Shown: piece after piece, positions 1 through 11,783 of the stretch
How positions within the stretch are numbered: position 1 is the stretch's first letter
How the letters are laid out: the number at the start of each line of letters is the position of its first letter
From: Opisthocomus hoazin
Taxonomy: Eukaryota; Chordata; Aves; Opisthocomiformes; Opisthocomidae
Direction: 5' to 3'
NCBI RefSeq assembly: GCF_030867145.1
Contig: NC_134414.1
Span: forward strand, 127,918,465-127,982,464
DNA: 64,000 bases
Notes under the pieces: model-generated
Database searches by the model: none
What the model was told of the DNA's origin: nothing
Seen by the model: only the letters and a program-made list of their open reading frames with translations
Program-made: the position numbers and the translations under genes

Positions 1-1944
1 GCTGAATATAAGCTGTTCCCAAAATGGGGTTGCCAGGTATTCTTGCAAGCCAGCTCTTCCTATTTAAGCCTTTGATAGACATCAAGCTTGTGGATTTTCC
101 TGAGAAACAGAGCTTCACTAGTTTCAGCAGGTATCAGTTAGCTACTGAATCTGCTGACTCTGCATGTTTGCATGCATTTTGTGACGGGGCAGTGAATCAC
201 AGTCTGGTGTCTGATGTCACCAGTCAGCTGACTGATCCCAGTTACGAGAAGCCACCTGCTATTAATAGTGTTTCCCCTTACATTAGAAATGGGAAAACTG
301 CCCTTACCTCTTCTGAATACTGAAGAACATATACTTGTGCTCCTGAAGTATCCAGAGCATTCTCTCAAATATGATGCAAATATCAGCTAATATGTAAATA
401 AAGCTTAATATTCACAGTTTGATATGAGCAGAGAGTGGATCAGGCCATGAGAGTTTGGTCTCTTGTCTCTGAAGTTCATCTGTGGCTTCTGCCAGTGACT
501 CGAGCCGGGTTTTGGGACAGGGAGAGGCATGGTTGTGTTAGCTGTACCGCTTTTGTTGGGGAGGGGGAAAATGTGTTAGATGCATACCAAGATGAACAGA
601 TAATAATATAAAATTGAGTTCTGATAACTACTTTGTTCTGAAGTATCATGAATTATAATAGCACTAAGAAAATTACTGTATGTTTTTTGAAACTGTGTGT
701 TGCACAATTTAGAGTATTATCTAATGAATGCCTTTTAGAGGAAGCAAATTATTTCATTTATTCCAGAAGGTTTTCTAAATGGATTTGTAGTGCCAAGATG
801 ATTAGATGCTGATGACAGATGAAGTTCAAGGATTTGCTTTTAAATCATAGGCTTATAACCAGTTGTCTCCGTTTGATTTTTAAATAGTTGCTCGTTTAAT
901 GACAAGTTCCAAAAACCAGGCAGAATAAAGTTATATGACCATGACTAGTGAAAAGCTAATGAGTTATCTAACTCACTGTTTAAATTACAGTTGTTGCTAA
1001 CAATGCAGATGAAGCTCTGGAATACTTATTTTCTGGTTATCTCTAAGGAATATTCCAGAAATGTGTTGGGTTTTTTTTGATCATCATGCCTCCTATTGTC
1101 ACAAAGGTTTTCAGAAGAATGCTGCCAGTTGTTGCTCATATTCTTGCTTTGTATGGATGTAGTTTCTAATTGATCTAGCTAGGAAAAACAGACAACTTTC
1201 TCAGTACATAAAGTCCACAGCACAACCCTGGGACTAGAATGGTTGTTCCCTTCTCCACAAACACTTTTTATCCTCAAATTAACATGAACACAACATCACT
1301 CATACTGCCAATTCAACTCGAGCATGTTAGAATGGGGGCATCAGATGTGTTTCCATCTTTTTAAAATAGGGTACCATCTTGACAACAAGCTTTTGAGAGT
1401 AATCAGCTCTTTCCTGATTTTATTGCACACGAATAGGAAAATATTTTATATTATTCACTGAGACAGAAGCGGAAATGACATAAGCACTTCTCTTAAGCAT
1501 TTTCTCAGAAAGGAGGTCTTGATGAGGTAGGTTTGTTTTTCTTTAGTTGTCACACAAGCAGTTTGGATAAAGGTTTGAGTTAACTATCTCTTCAATATGA
1601 TCAAATTTAAAACTCGTGGATATTTATGTGAGCGATGTTTCTAAATCAACTGCTTATATTGTTTTGAATAATATATGTATAAAAACATACTTGGGAAAAA
1701 TGGAAGTTCTCCTTTTCTTTCAAAAGAATGCCTATGGTCTGAATTCAAAAATCACCACCTGTGTTTTCTAAGTCCAGTTTGTTACAGAAAGGTAAGTTTG
1801 TTACATGGAGGGACTTGCTAATACCTGAAATATAAGAAGCTACCTCACTGTCAGCCATCCCTTGTGCTGCCTGATGTCCCACAATGAGCTGCAGATCCTA
1901 CCTGAGCCTCCCATTTCACCCACTCCTCCTGCCCCTCTGAACAG

Positions 1945-2136
1945 ACTGGATGGTGTCAGGGAGAAGCCGTGTTTAGCCCTCCTTTACAGGGTGAACAAAG
2001 ATCTTCACAGAGCAGGGACCAAATAACCAATTTCTTGTGCAACCCAGCACAACTTTCCAAGCGAAACGGCCCGTTTTTTTACTCATTAAGGGTTGTAAAC
2101 CTGATTCACTACAGCAAGTCTCATACACTTGGCAGG
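1945..2136 (+). other. Candidate exon, no family recognised
   Basis: A pyrimidine-rich acceptor (CCTCCTGCCCCTCTGAACAG) and a GTAAGT donor at 2,137 bound exactly 64 codons, open in the frame that begins at the acceptor. A further acceptor-donor pair (1,727-1,791, GTAAGT at 1,792) lies 153 bases upstream. The translation (for example KRNGPFFYSLRVVNL) matches nothing I know. It could equally be a non-coding RNA exon or chance. Confidence 0.15.
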
Positions 2137-5022
2137 GTAAGTAACAACATGAGAGCTGAAAAATGTGGGAAAAAAATGTGGAATTGAAAGAATGAGTAAG
2201 AGAAGGAGGGGAAAGAGAGAGCGACACAGTAAGAACTGTCATAATGAAGTGTCTATCTCATAAGCCTTGACTTGAGAAGTTAAACAATTAGTAAAGTGGC
2301 AAGTAATAGTCAGAGTGATCAGAAAGAGAGTGTGTTGTGTTTTGGCATCGGGGTCAGTGCTCTCATTAATAATCCTTCTTGCTCAAACGTTGGCTGATCC
2401 TCTGCTGTTTGATGAGGGAGAAACAAATGGAGTAAACGTGCTGTGCCTGACCTTTGTGCACAAGAAAAGAGAGAGGGAAAGGTAGGTGTATACTATAGCA
2501 GAGCTGCATTCTTACACTTTTGCAAGAATTTTTTTGTGCTCCTGGCAAGCATAGGAGAGAGCAGGTCTCTCCATGGCTAAAGGAAAATGTCCCAGTGAAA
2601 ACACCTGAGGAGCAGAAGTCTGACAAAGAATTCAATCTCTCCATAGATGAGACTCCACTTTAATTTAAATCCTAGTAGTTCATATGCTGGTGTGTTTGAA
2701 GTCCTGTGAATAAATAGTGGCCACCACCAACAACTGATGGATATTTTCTCATACCCAGGCCTGAAGTAAGAAACCCAAGAAATTTTCAGTATGTGCTCTC
2801 TGTGCTGTAAATGTAGCTTTGCATCTGCTGAGGAAAGAGGTGATCCCAGCATGACAATAAGAAAAAAGGGCAAGCATCTCCTTGCCATAAGTACAAAAAA
2901 AAAACCCAAAACCTCAAAAATATTCCAGGTGTGTTAGGGGGAAAAAAACCACAAGCCAGAAACCCCAAAATAAACATCATACTTCTATAGAGCAGTTACC
3001 AGGCATGGGAAACTGTGACTGCAGAGGAACAGTTTCTTTTTAGAAGTCCCGTTTCTGCCCTGCTACATTTCATGTGTTACAATGCGTCAAAGCACAGACT
3101 TAAATTTCAGATATGCTTTTTATGTGTTTCTGTGTTGTCTTTGGTAACCTTCCTCCTCCAAATATATAACTCGATAATAAGGCTATCCATGTAATAAACT
3201 CTCATGATAGAGGACTGTGGACAGCATCAAGTCTGATCTGGGGTGTTCTGTGAAATTTTGTTTTATTATTAATTGTAATAACAGCTCATGGTGACAGCAC
3301 TGAGTGCCAAACAAAGCTAAGGAACATTGTATGAGTTCTGTTTGTGATTGATCTTTTTCTGGAAGCATATTGTAGTTTTCTTCTGTTTCTCGTAAGAGAA
3401 AAAGGTTGCTTTTATTGGAAAAGTAAATAAACTTTTTCAGCTGTTTGTTTAGTTATTTCTCCTTGAGCTTATAAAGCAGGGAAGCTGTTTCAAGAATTCC
3501 AGATCTCCTTATCTTAGATAATGATTTACTTATTTTGAGAATTTGGCAATGAAGACCAAATAGTGATTGAGTACATCATAAATTTTAGTAGAACCTTCCA
3601 AGAGAGTATCCCTGTGAGAAGTATAATGCTGTCAGCTGATCTGTAGTCATGCACTTGATTTCTTTCAGATATTCAATGAATGTGTGGTAAAGAATGGATC
3701 TAAACCCAGTTCTTTAGGCTGCAAGATTATGCTAACAAAACAGTTTTGTTCCACTACACGTTTATAGCCGATTTCCACAGGTTTCTAGCTGAGTGATCAG
3801 CCACTTTTGCTATCTTCTTCAGATGTAGTCCTTGAAAAGATCTCTGCAGAAATAGTAGTTGCAACATAAATTTCAGAACTATTGATCCCAGGTCTCAGAA
3901 AAAAATGAAAGCTAACTTTTAGCAGATTATGGCTATGGTTTTAATTTCCTTAACAAAAACTCATTACAATTGGCACTGTTCTCATCCTTTCTTTTGTGAA
4001 GATAATTATCTCGAGGATAATTCTTTCATTTATAATTTGTCAATGAAACAAAAAGTTTCTTTCCTATTCTTGAAAAAATAGTGCAGGAATTATACTTTTT
4101 ATTATTTCAGACAGTTGTCCTAAGGCTTTTGGAGTGACGAGGTACCAGAGAATCTATCACAAGTTATGAAGTTTCTATGTGTTGTGGAGGTGCCACTCGC
4201 TTCTAAATACTCTCTTTTAAATACTGAGGGTGAATTAGTGCAATGTTTTGGTGCCTTCTATGATGTAAGCAGTAAGTACACAAAGCTATAATTTTAATGG
4301 TGATAGCTTTATAATGATTTTAAAATATCGTTTATGTGCAGCCATGCTAATATGTAGTAACCATGAAGCATCATTTGGGACGTCATTGCTTTTTATAGAG
4401 TCCAGTTGCTTATTTGGCCAGGTTTAACACTGTTAAAATACTTCAAGCAAAATCCATACCCGGTGGCTTTGGCTATTACAACAGAAATCAGCCTGACCTA
4501 GTGTATTTGGACAAGAATTCATGTAGATTCCATGCAGACAATTTTTTGCCCTTTACCTGCCTTTGGGGTGGACTTTCTTTAGTGTCCTTATAGAGCTTTA
4601 CACATAATGCAAGAACCTTTTTTTTTTTTAGCTTGTGCCTTACGCATGACAGAGGCACTTGGTCTAGGTTTTTTTTTCCTTTACATTTCTGATTTTACAG
4701 ACACTTTGATGTTCTCCAACATTTCCCTTAGTTTCTCCTCTCATTGTCTTGGCCTGAATCAGCACAGGGCATTATCCTAGTCCTGATGGTCCAGGCATCT
4801 AAAAGAGGTAAGATTTAGAAAGAGAGATCAGAACACATCCCTCCACACCCCGCCAACTCTACTTCCTGCAGCAGGTCCAGTGACCACCCATTTGTACCAT
4901 CAGTGGTATTTCCTAGTAGGATTGGGACCTAAAACTGCTACCTTTACTTCCATAGTAAAGCATATCTCAGAAAATAATAGCCCTCTTTGTGTGTGTTTGA
5001 AAGAATTAATGTTTTTCTCTAG

Positions 5023-5186
5023 GAACTTTAATTTTTATTTATTACATAAATATTAAGGACAATGAAGAGCCCAGCTATATACGGAAACACTTTGAATGCT
5101 GGGCTGCTGGACAGGTGACTTGGCTTCGTTGTGCTACTGGGATAATTTCTTTGGCAGACACAGTAGGAGAAGGTTCTGTTATTATG
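5023..5186 (+). other. Candidate coding exon, no family recognised
   Basis: This segment is bounded by a strong acceptor (GTTTTTCTCTAG, 5,011-5,022) and a consensus GTAAGT donor at 5,187. One frame is open across all 164 bases (two bases plus 54 codons). The right part reads like protein: IKDNEEPSYIRKHFECW, then TGIISLADTVGEGSVIM. The left part is AT-rich and less convincing. The exon would end in phase 0, which fits the candidate at 6,728. I do not recognise the protein; a chance ORF between chance splice sites is quite possible. Confidence 0.22.
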
Positions 5187-6727
5187 GTAAGTTAATAACA
5201 CCTTTGGAGGTGAAAAAATATCATGTGAATGATTGTGCTATTTTTTTTTTTATAAAGGAATACGGAAAGGCAGTGACAAGACTTCATTGTGGAAAAGGAA
5301 TGGGACAGCATTATAGCAATACTCAGCCACGTTTCAATGAGGTTGGATGAAGAGTACAGAAAATGTTTTAAAAATAACAAAAAAAAAACCAAAAAAGAAA
5401 TCTACTGCCTGTGTTAGCTGGGAATTTTTGACAAGAACTACCAGGGCACGGGGGGAGGGGAAGGCAAGTTCAGCTCTTATAAAGGAGGAAGCCCCAGTGG
5501 AAATAGGGGATGTTTAATTTAGTGAATAATCTCTGTATTTATTTTGGAGTTTGACTCAGCTCTATTTTTGAGTCTTAGTATAGACCCATAAGAACTCTAG
5601 TTTCAGTTAGTTTTTGTAAAGCATCATTAACATACCACCACACACGTCATCCAGTGATGAAGAAATCCATCTTCTTTCAGAAGAAAGCTCAAAGTTGTTG
5701 GGAACTTCTTGACATTTAGCTGGGGAGAATGTCAGATATGACAATAAATCCTGATTCTGAATTTTTAGAAGGAATGTCTTAGAAATCTTGATCCTACAGG
5801 AAGCAGAAATGGACTAAATAGAAAGGAAGTACCTGGTCAAGGGAAGACGTGACAAAATAAAAAGAATAGAAGTTATGAAACGTGACTCCTACAGAAAGGC
5901 TGTGGCAGCTGGTGGTACTGCCTCCACTTCTAATCTCCCATGCTTTGGTGCAGATTTCAGCAGGAAGCACTGGTGAGACCAACACACAGGGAGAAAAGGG
6001 AGGCTGAAATCTTTGATTTCAGAGCAGAGCTCCCTGCAAATGGGAGAAGGAAGAACAGAAAGCAAAGCTATGCTCAGTAGTCAGGAAACACAAAAGATGT
6101 TGTCCTTTATGGTGAGAGTCTTCCAAAGGCTTTGGCTAAAACCTATAACCAGGAAAGGGAAGAGCTAACAAGGAAACATAAGCAGGGCAGAGGAGCAAGG
6201 CTACCTCTGCCTCTCCCAGCAACTCAGGCTGGATTCCACCTTGCTCTTTGCTACAACTCTTTTCACATAGGACAGTGATTCCTGATCTGTGATTTAGTAA
6301 CTCTGCAGGACAGCCATGCCCCAGGCCTACTCCTGTGTGTTATTAAATCCCACCGACCGGTAAATTGTCAGTCCCCAGCTGATGGGGATGGCCCCAGCAT
6401 CCTATTATAAATCTTGTTTCTAGCTGAGTATCCAATTCCGTTGGATTCAGAATGCTCAAACTGAAGCTTCCTTAGAGGGATCTGACGAACTTACTCCAAA
6501 GAAAAATCCTCTGCTTTTCCACAAAGCGTACAGAGGTCATCCAGGACACTTTAGTAATTCTGGAATGGTTGTGTGTTCTTTTCTTCTTATGCACCTAATA
6601 CTCTCCACATAATAGAGTTTTCACTTTGTGATCTGCAAATAAACTTATTTACATGTCAAATATTTCAGCCTTTCAGGATGACAATCCCTGGAAGACTATG
6701 TAGTTATTACTGTGTTTTGACCCACAG

Positions 6728-6800
6728 ATGAGACTATTTCTTCAAGCTAAGAAGGCAGAGGCAAACCGCATGCCGCCTTTTTTTTCCTTTCTAGACTCAG
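6728..6800 (+). other. Candidate short coding exon, no family recognised
   Basis: Seventy-three bases lie between an acceptor (TTTTGACCCACAG) and a strong CAG|GTGAGC donor at 6,801. The only frame open throughout encodes 24 residues, including LQAKKAEANRMPPFF. It starts in phase 0, compatible with the end of the candidate at 5,186, giving a 1.5-kb intron between them. No known family is recognised. Confidence 0.2.
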
Positions 6801-9800
6801 GTGAGCAGATTTTCATTATTGTTACACTCTTAGATATTTTAATTTTCAAACCAGTACACTTGAAAGCTTAAATAACCTTTTTGTCATGGTGGGAAATTGA
6901 CTTAGATGGTGGGGTGACTCATAATTTAAGCAAAGTTCAAATCACATTGGCAGGCAAGTCTGCTTAAGTACAACCATTTGTGACAAAAAAACTTGGCAGT
7001 CACTACAACTTCAGGCAGCAAACATGGTACAAAATAGAATTACCTTAAGAGGTACTCTTGTTTTTTTTTTTTCTTGAGTGTCTCCAAAGTGTATAAAAGT
7101 TGCAATACAAGATAATAGGTCATTTATGCAGCTCTTTTATAAGAGACCCTTAATCTTTTAACACATCATTTACACAGAATTGCTCCTGAAGTAAATCTTT
7201 TCATGCCTTATTAGTGGACAGATTCCCACTCCTGTTGGGACCTGATCCAGCTCTCTCAGATATCAGCACAGACAGACTCTGACAAAGTGTACAAGCTGAA
7301 GCAGTCGGTTATTTAGCAGCTAAGTTGTTAACACAAGTTCTTTATGGAAAGATTGATCATTAGCCCTATCAGTCTGTAGCACAGGTATAATCTATAACAT
7401 GCTACTGAGTCTTGTAGATGAGGTACAGGTACAAGAGCTCTGCTAAAGCTCACACACCTTCCAGTGTGTGAAATGCAGCTCATCTGAATAAACATATTGG
7501 AATCTCAAAAACCAGATGTCTGGCACAGAGTGGTCTTGGGTTTTCTGGGTGTTCAGCCTATGTCAGACAGCTTCAGGTCTGGCCCACAAAAACAGTTATC
7601 TGGGTTCATCTTGCTTTACAGCCTGTGGCTGTGGCAGAGAGGTGCTGGTGCCACAGCTTCTGTAAGACCTTCAAGCAAGTCCTTATGAAGACTTGCTTCC
7701 ACTCTTCTTAAGATGTTGGCAGTGATGAATTTCAAATTTTGGCATGCTGTTCCCTGCTTGATGGTCCTTGTATGACAAGACTTGATTTTTATTTTGATCT
7801 GGTCTACCTTTTTTATCAGATTTAGCTTACTGCTGTTTAGGTGCACATTTTCTTGTATCTTTGGTAGCTGTACAGTCCAAAAGTAGATTCTTCAGAAATG
7901 CTTAACCTTGACCTTGTTTCTGTCTTCTTGAATTAATAGTATTTGGCCAGTGGAGTGCTCTTTCCCTACGCGTTGCTTGTAACCTGCTTCTTTGCTGCAG
8001 GGTGAGGTGCAGATTGTACCTGTCATACACACAGTTGGATGTCATAAATGATTCACACTTATTTTCAAACAAGTGCACTTTTTATAAAAGTCCTTGTAGT
8101 AGCTGTTTTATAAACTCAGCAAGCTGATGAGCCCAACAATGTAAATGGGAAAGTACCAAGGGTCTGCTGTGTGTTTTGGATGATGATCTTACTTATACTT
8201 CAAACAAAATTTTAATCACCAAATCAGCTGCTTCAGCTCAAACTTGTGAAACTGGATGACAAACATGTGGCTTTCCTCTTTTTTGTCTCAGGCTTGCCCA
8301 GTGGCTGTCTTACCCTGTCACAAGTATTTCTTGCTCTGTGCCTTTACTTTTATATTCTGCTGAGCTTGACTAAGGGCTCTTTTAAGGAATTCTCTTGCTT
8401 TACATAGCTATATTTAAATGTTGGGGTCAATGACCAGCACTCTTAGCATTTCTCCTACTTTTTTTTCTAGTAGTGATAACTGCTTAACAATAATAAAGTA
8501 ACTGTTCCTGCTAGGCAAAATTTTCCAATCTAAGCTATATAAAATTTGTTCAGTTGCTACACATGTTTGGGCAAATTCATTACCTACTCAAGTATTTGTA
8601 TGAATTTTGTAAACATTTAAGCTGAAATAGATACCTAAAGTCAACTGCTGAGCCAAGTAGAAAGCGGCATACATAAAACTTGAAAGGTACTCTTGGTAGT
8701 GGGAGAGATATGAAACTGTGGGTGACATCTTGTAAAATGCTGAGCACAAAGTTAAGAGGAATAAAGAGATAACGCTATAGAGTGCTGGCCTGAAGAAGGT
8801 GAATGTTGGAGAGCTGTGATATTAACTTAGCGAAATCTTTAGCTTCTGCCCTGAGGAGTTGCTTTTCACTGCCTGAAGTCAAGGTGGATGCCTGTTAAGT
8901 AATGTCAAGAAACGAGCAGCTGCAGGTTTCCTGTTTTGAATTGGAAATCACTCTGGATCAGAAAGGATTGCAGCACTCAGCCTTTCGGTTTCTCCAGCAG
9001 AAAGCAAGTTAACTGGTATCTTCCAAATGACCTCTGAAAGTCACTTGTAATTCTTCAGAGTTAAGGCTAGAGAGCCTGTGGTACACGGTGCTCCTGCAAT
9101 GCCACCGCAGCATGTGCCGCTTTGTGATTAGAGTCTCCTGTAGCAATAAATGTCCAGTGCCACACTCGCTGCAGATGCTAGGTAAATACTAAAATCATTT
9201 TTGAGGGACCAAAAAATATCATTCCTTCTGAAAATAAACTGACTATTCTTTTGTTCTAAACATGTGGTTTAGTGACAATATTCACCTTCTCCATCATTTT
9301 CGGAGTCTCGTCTCTTTCTAGCATTATATTCATATCATTTGCATGTCCCTTCTTTGTTCAATCACTTTTAAATATTAAGCCCATTATCTTGGTTCTCAGT
9401 CATATTTAATGGACTTTTCTGTGATTTGTTCTATTTTAAGTACCGATTGCTAGTTCTCTTTTTTAATGTATCTTATTTGCTCTTCCTCATTTTCGCTATG
9501 AAATCAGAATCTCTTCAGATCTTATAATGTGCTGCCACATTCTTACATTTGTTACAAATTGAGAAAGTGATATTAGAATGAAATGAAGTCTAATCAACTC
9601 CATATATTACCTCTCTCACCCAAGAGATCAGAGCTTGGTTCAGCTGGTGTTTACCTGCTCCTTTTTGTTTCATCCACCAATGTGTGCTATTTCAAAATCT
9701 TTTTATTTAGTTGGGGGAGGCGCCTGTAAGGCAAAAAAAAGATGGATCTGATTGATTCTTTATACTGTTGCCTTTAATTTGTAAATTGTTTTCCTAACTT

Positions 9801-11171
9801 TTTCAGTGGAAATGCCACAGAGTCATGTTTGTTGTTCATGTCAGCTAAAATCTGTCTGCTCTCTATGTCCTTCAGCTTCTCCACGAAACACATCAGTCTG
9901 AAAGAGTTCATGCTGAACTCTGTCATTATCACTGTTCAACAACCCTAATACAGGTGTTTTTTTTCCTTGCTTCTATATCGTTTTCTTCATTCACTGAGTC
10001 TTTAAGAATCAAAGATGAGATGGGGTTATTTATGCTATAAATCTCCAATTTATAAGTCTTGTCTCTCTCTGTTTGTCTCTCTGTGTTGATGGAAACTACC
10101 ATTTTCATCCACACTTGGCTATTTTAGGATTGGCTCCTCATTGGCTACCTTCCTCCCATGCCTGCATTTCCTCCTGGCTTGGGATCCAAGTCAGCACTTC
10201 AGACTGTGTTTGTCAAGAAAATTCCTTTACACAGACAAGTGGCAAGCTAAACACACTATATGCAGGACCAAGATGGGCACAATTAAGTCTACCTTTCAGA
10301 CAGTCTGACTCCACATTCCCTACCCAATGACTTCAATATTTTCTTTTTAGCTATCATCTCCCCAGCACTGAAGTTGTTTAATTACAGCATGAAATCTTTA
10401 GGCATACGTTCAAGTTCCAGTTATTATCAGTGCCATTTCTTGTTTGGTTTATGCTCTGTGCAGTTTTTTTTTTAATTATTATAATTTTGTTTGGACATTC
10501 TGGGTTCTGCATGTTTCATGTTCTGCCGTTCCCAGTGCTCTATGGGTGTCTGGACTCTGGCAATCCCCTGGACTAAATGCCTCATCCTTCACCTATTACA
10601 TCCATCATATTGTTGAACACTCCATTGCTTCAGGTGCAATAATTAGATCTGCTGGCTTTCAGACTCAGAGAGCACTGTTTCAGCTCATCCTAAGAATCTT
10701 TTGCGTGGCATGAAAGATTTATGCTATCCCTACTCTTCCTGTTCTGCTGTGTTGCCATATTCCTTTGTGCTTTTGTTAGTAAGTTTTAAACACTAGTTTC
10801 ACTTTAGCATCTTTCAATTATTTCTCCCCTGTCAGCATGGTCCCAATGTGTAGGGAATACTTGGCTGATCTGCTGTTGTCTTAAATGTTTCTGCAATACC
10901 CAGAATTTCTGGCTCTGAGCCACTCTTTGAACCCATGAGGCATATATATGAGACCCAGAATTCATTGAAATAGCCTATCTGAATCACGCTTACTGCCACC
11001 AGATTAGAGAGCAGAGCCTATGTTTTAAAACTGTAGCTACATGATTATATTTATTTCTAAGACTAATTTTTTTAAGCTCCCAGATATTCCTCCGGTTTAA
11101 AGGGAACTTCACATTGACCAACCTTTTCTTTAGTTTTTGTTGTACACCAAAAAATGGCACTAAAGGGCTGC

Positions 11172-11520
11172 ATAGAATGGTTTGGGTTGGAAGGCACCTT
11201 TAAAGGTCATCTTGTCCAATCCCCCTCCAGTGAGCAGTGACATCTTTGACTAGATCAGGTTGCTCAGAGCCCTGTCCAACCTGACCTTGAATATTTCCAG
11301 GGATGGGGCATCTATCACTTCTGTGGGAAACCTGTTCCAGTGTTTCACTACCCTTATAGTGAAGATTTTCTTCCTTATATCTAGTCTAAATCTACCCTCT
11401 TTTAGTTTAAATCCATTACCCCTTGTCCCATTGCAAAAGGCCCCGCTAAAAAGTTTGTCCCCATCTTTCTTATAAGCCCCCTTTACCCTTTAAGTACTGA
11501 AAGGCCGCAAGAAGGTCTAC
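11172..11520 (-). mobile_element. CR1 LINE, minus strand, 5'-truncated (first of a tandem pair)
   Basis: Plus-strand reading starts at the 3' terminus (ATAGAATGG, then GGGTTGGAAGGCACC), continues through TCCAATCCCCCTCCAG and GATCAGGTTGCTCAGAGCCC, and ends in the ORF2 3' region near GAAGGTCT. Several hundred bases of CR1 sequence are recognisable with many substitutions, so the copy is older than the one at 46.6 kb. Its 5' truncation point abuts the 3' tail of the next CR1. Confidence 0.93.
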
Positions 11521-11521
11521 T

Positions 11522-11783
11522 GAATCATAGAATCATAGAATGGTAAGGGTTGGAAGGCACCTTAAAGATCATCTGGTTCCAATCCTCCTGCCAGGAGCAG
11601 GGATATCTTCCACTAGACCAGGTTGCTCAGAGCTCCATCCAACCTGGCCTTGAACACTGCCAGGGAGGGGGAAGCCACAGCTTCTCTGGGCAGTACTCCA
11701 GGTGGGGTTTCACGAGAGCGGAGTAAAGGGGCAGAATCACCTCCCTTGACCTGCTGGCTATGCTTCTTTTCATGCAGCCTTCA
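11522..11783 (-). mobile_element. CR1 LINE, minus strand, with internal deletion (second of a tandem pair)
   Basis: The plus strand begins with the reverse-complement tail (GAATCATAGAATCATAGAATGG region), then GGTTGGAAGGCACCTT and a 3' UTR that differs in subfamily from its neighbour. On the minus strand the ORF2 text [20 protein letters not shown] is fused directly to sequence normally found much nearer the ORF2 end. Compared with the copy at 46.6-47.5 kb, about 340 bases are missing at that junction. The 5' boundary is approximate because similarity fades after 11,783. Confidence 0.9.

Larger units (their letters stand above)
1..11171. other. Intergenic or intronic DNA, no confident gene
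   Basis: AT-rich unique sequence with short homopolymers. The ORFs present are short and have non-coding composition. Apart from the low-confidence exon candidates listed separately, nothing was recognised on either strand. Confidence 0.5.

Noticed and set aside
981..1036. Acceptor followed by a short frame reading NADEALEYLFSG
   Set aside because: Only about 17 codons, with a poor GTTATC donor and an immediate stop.
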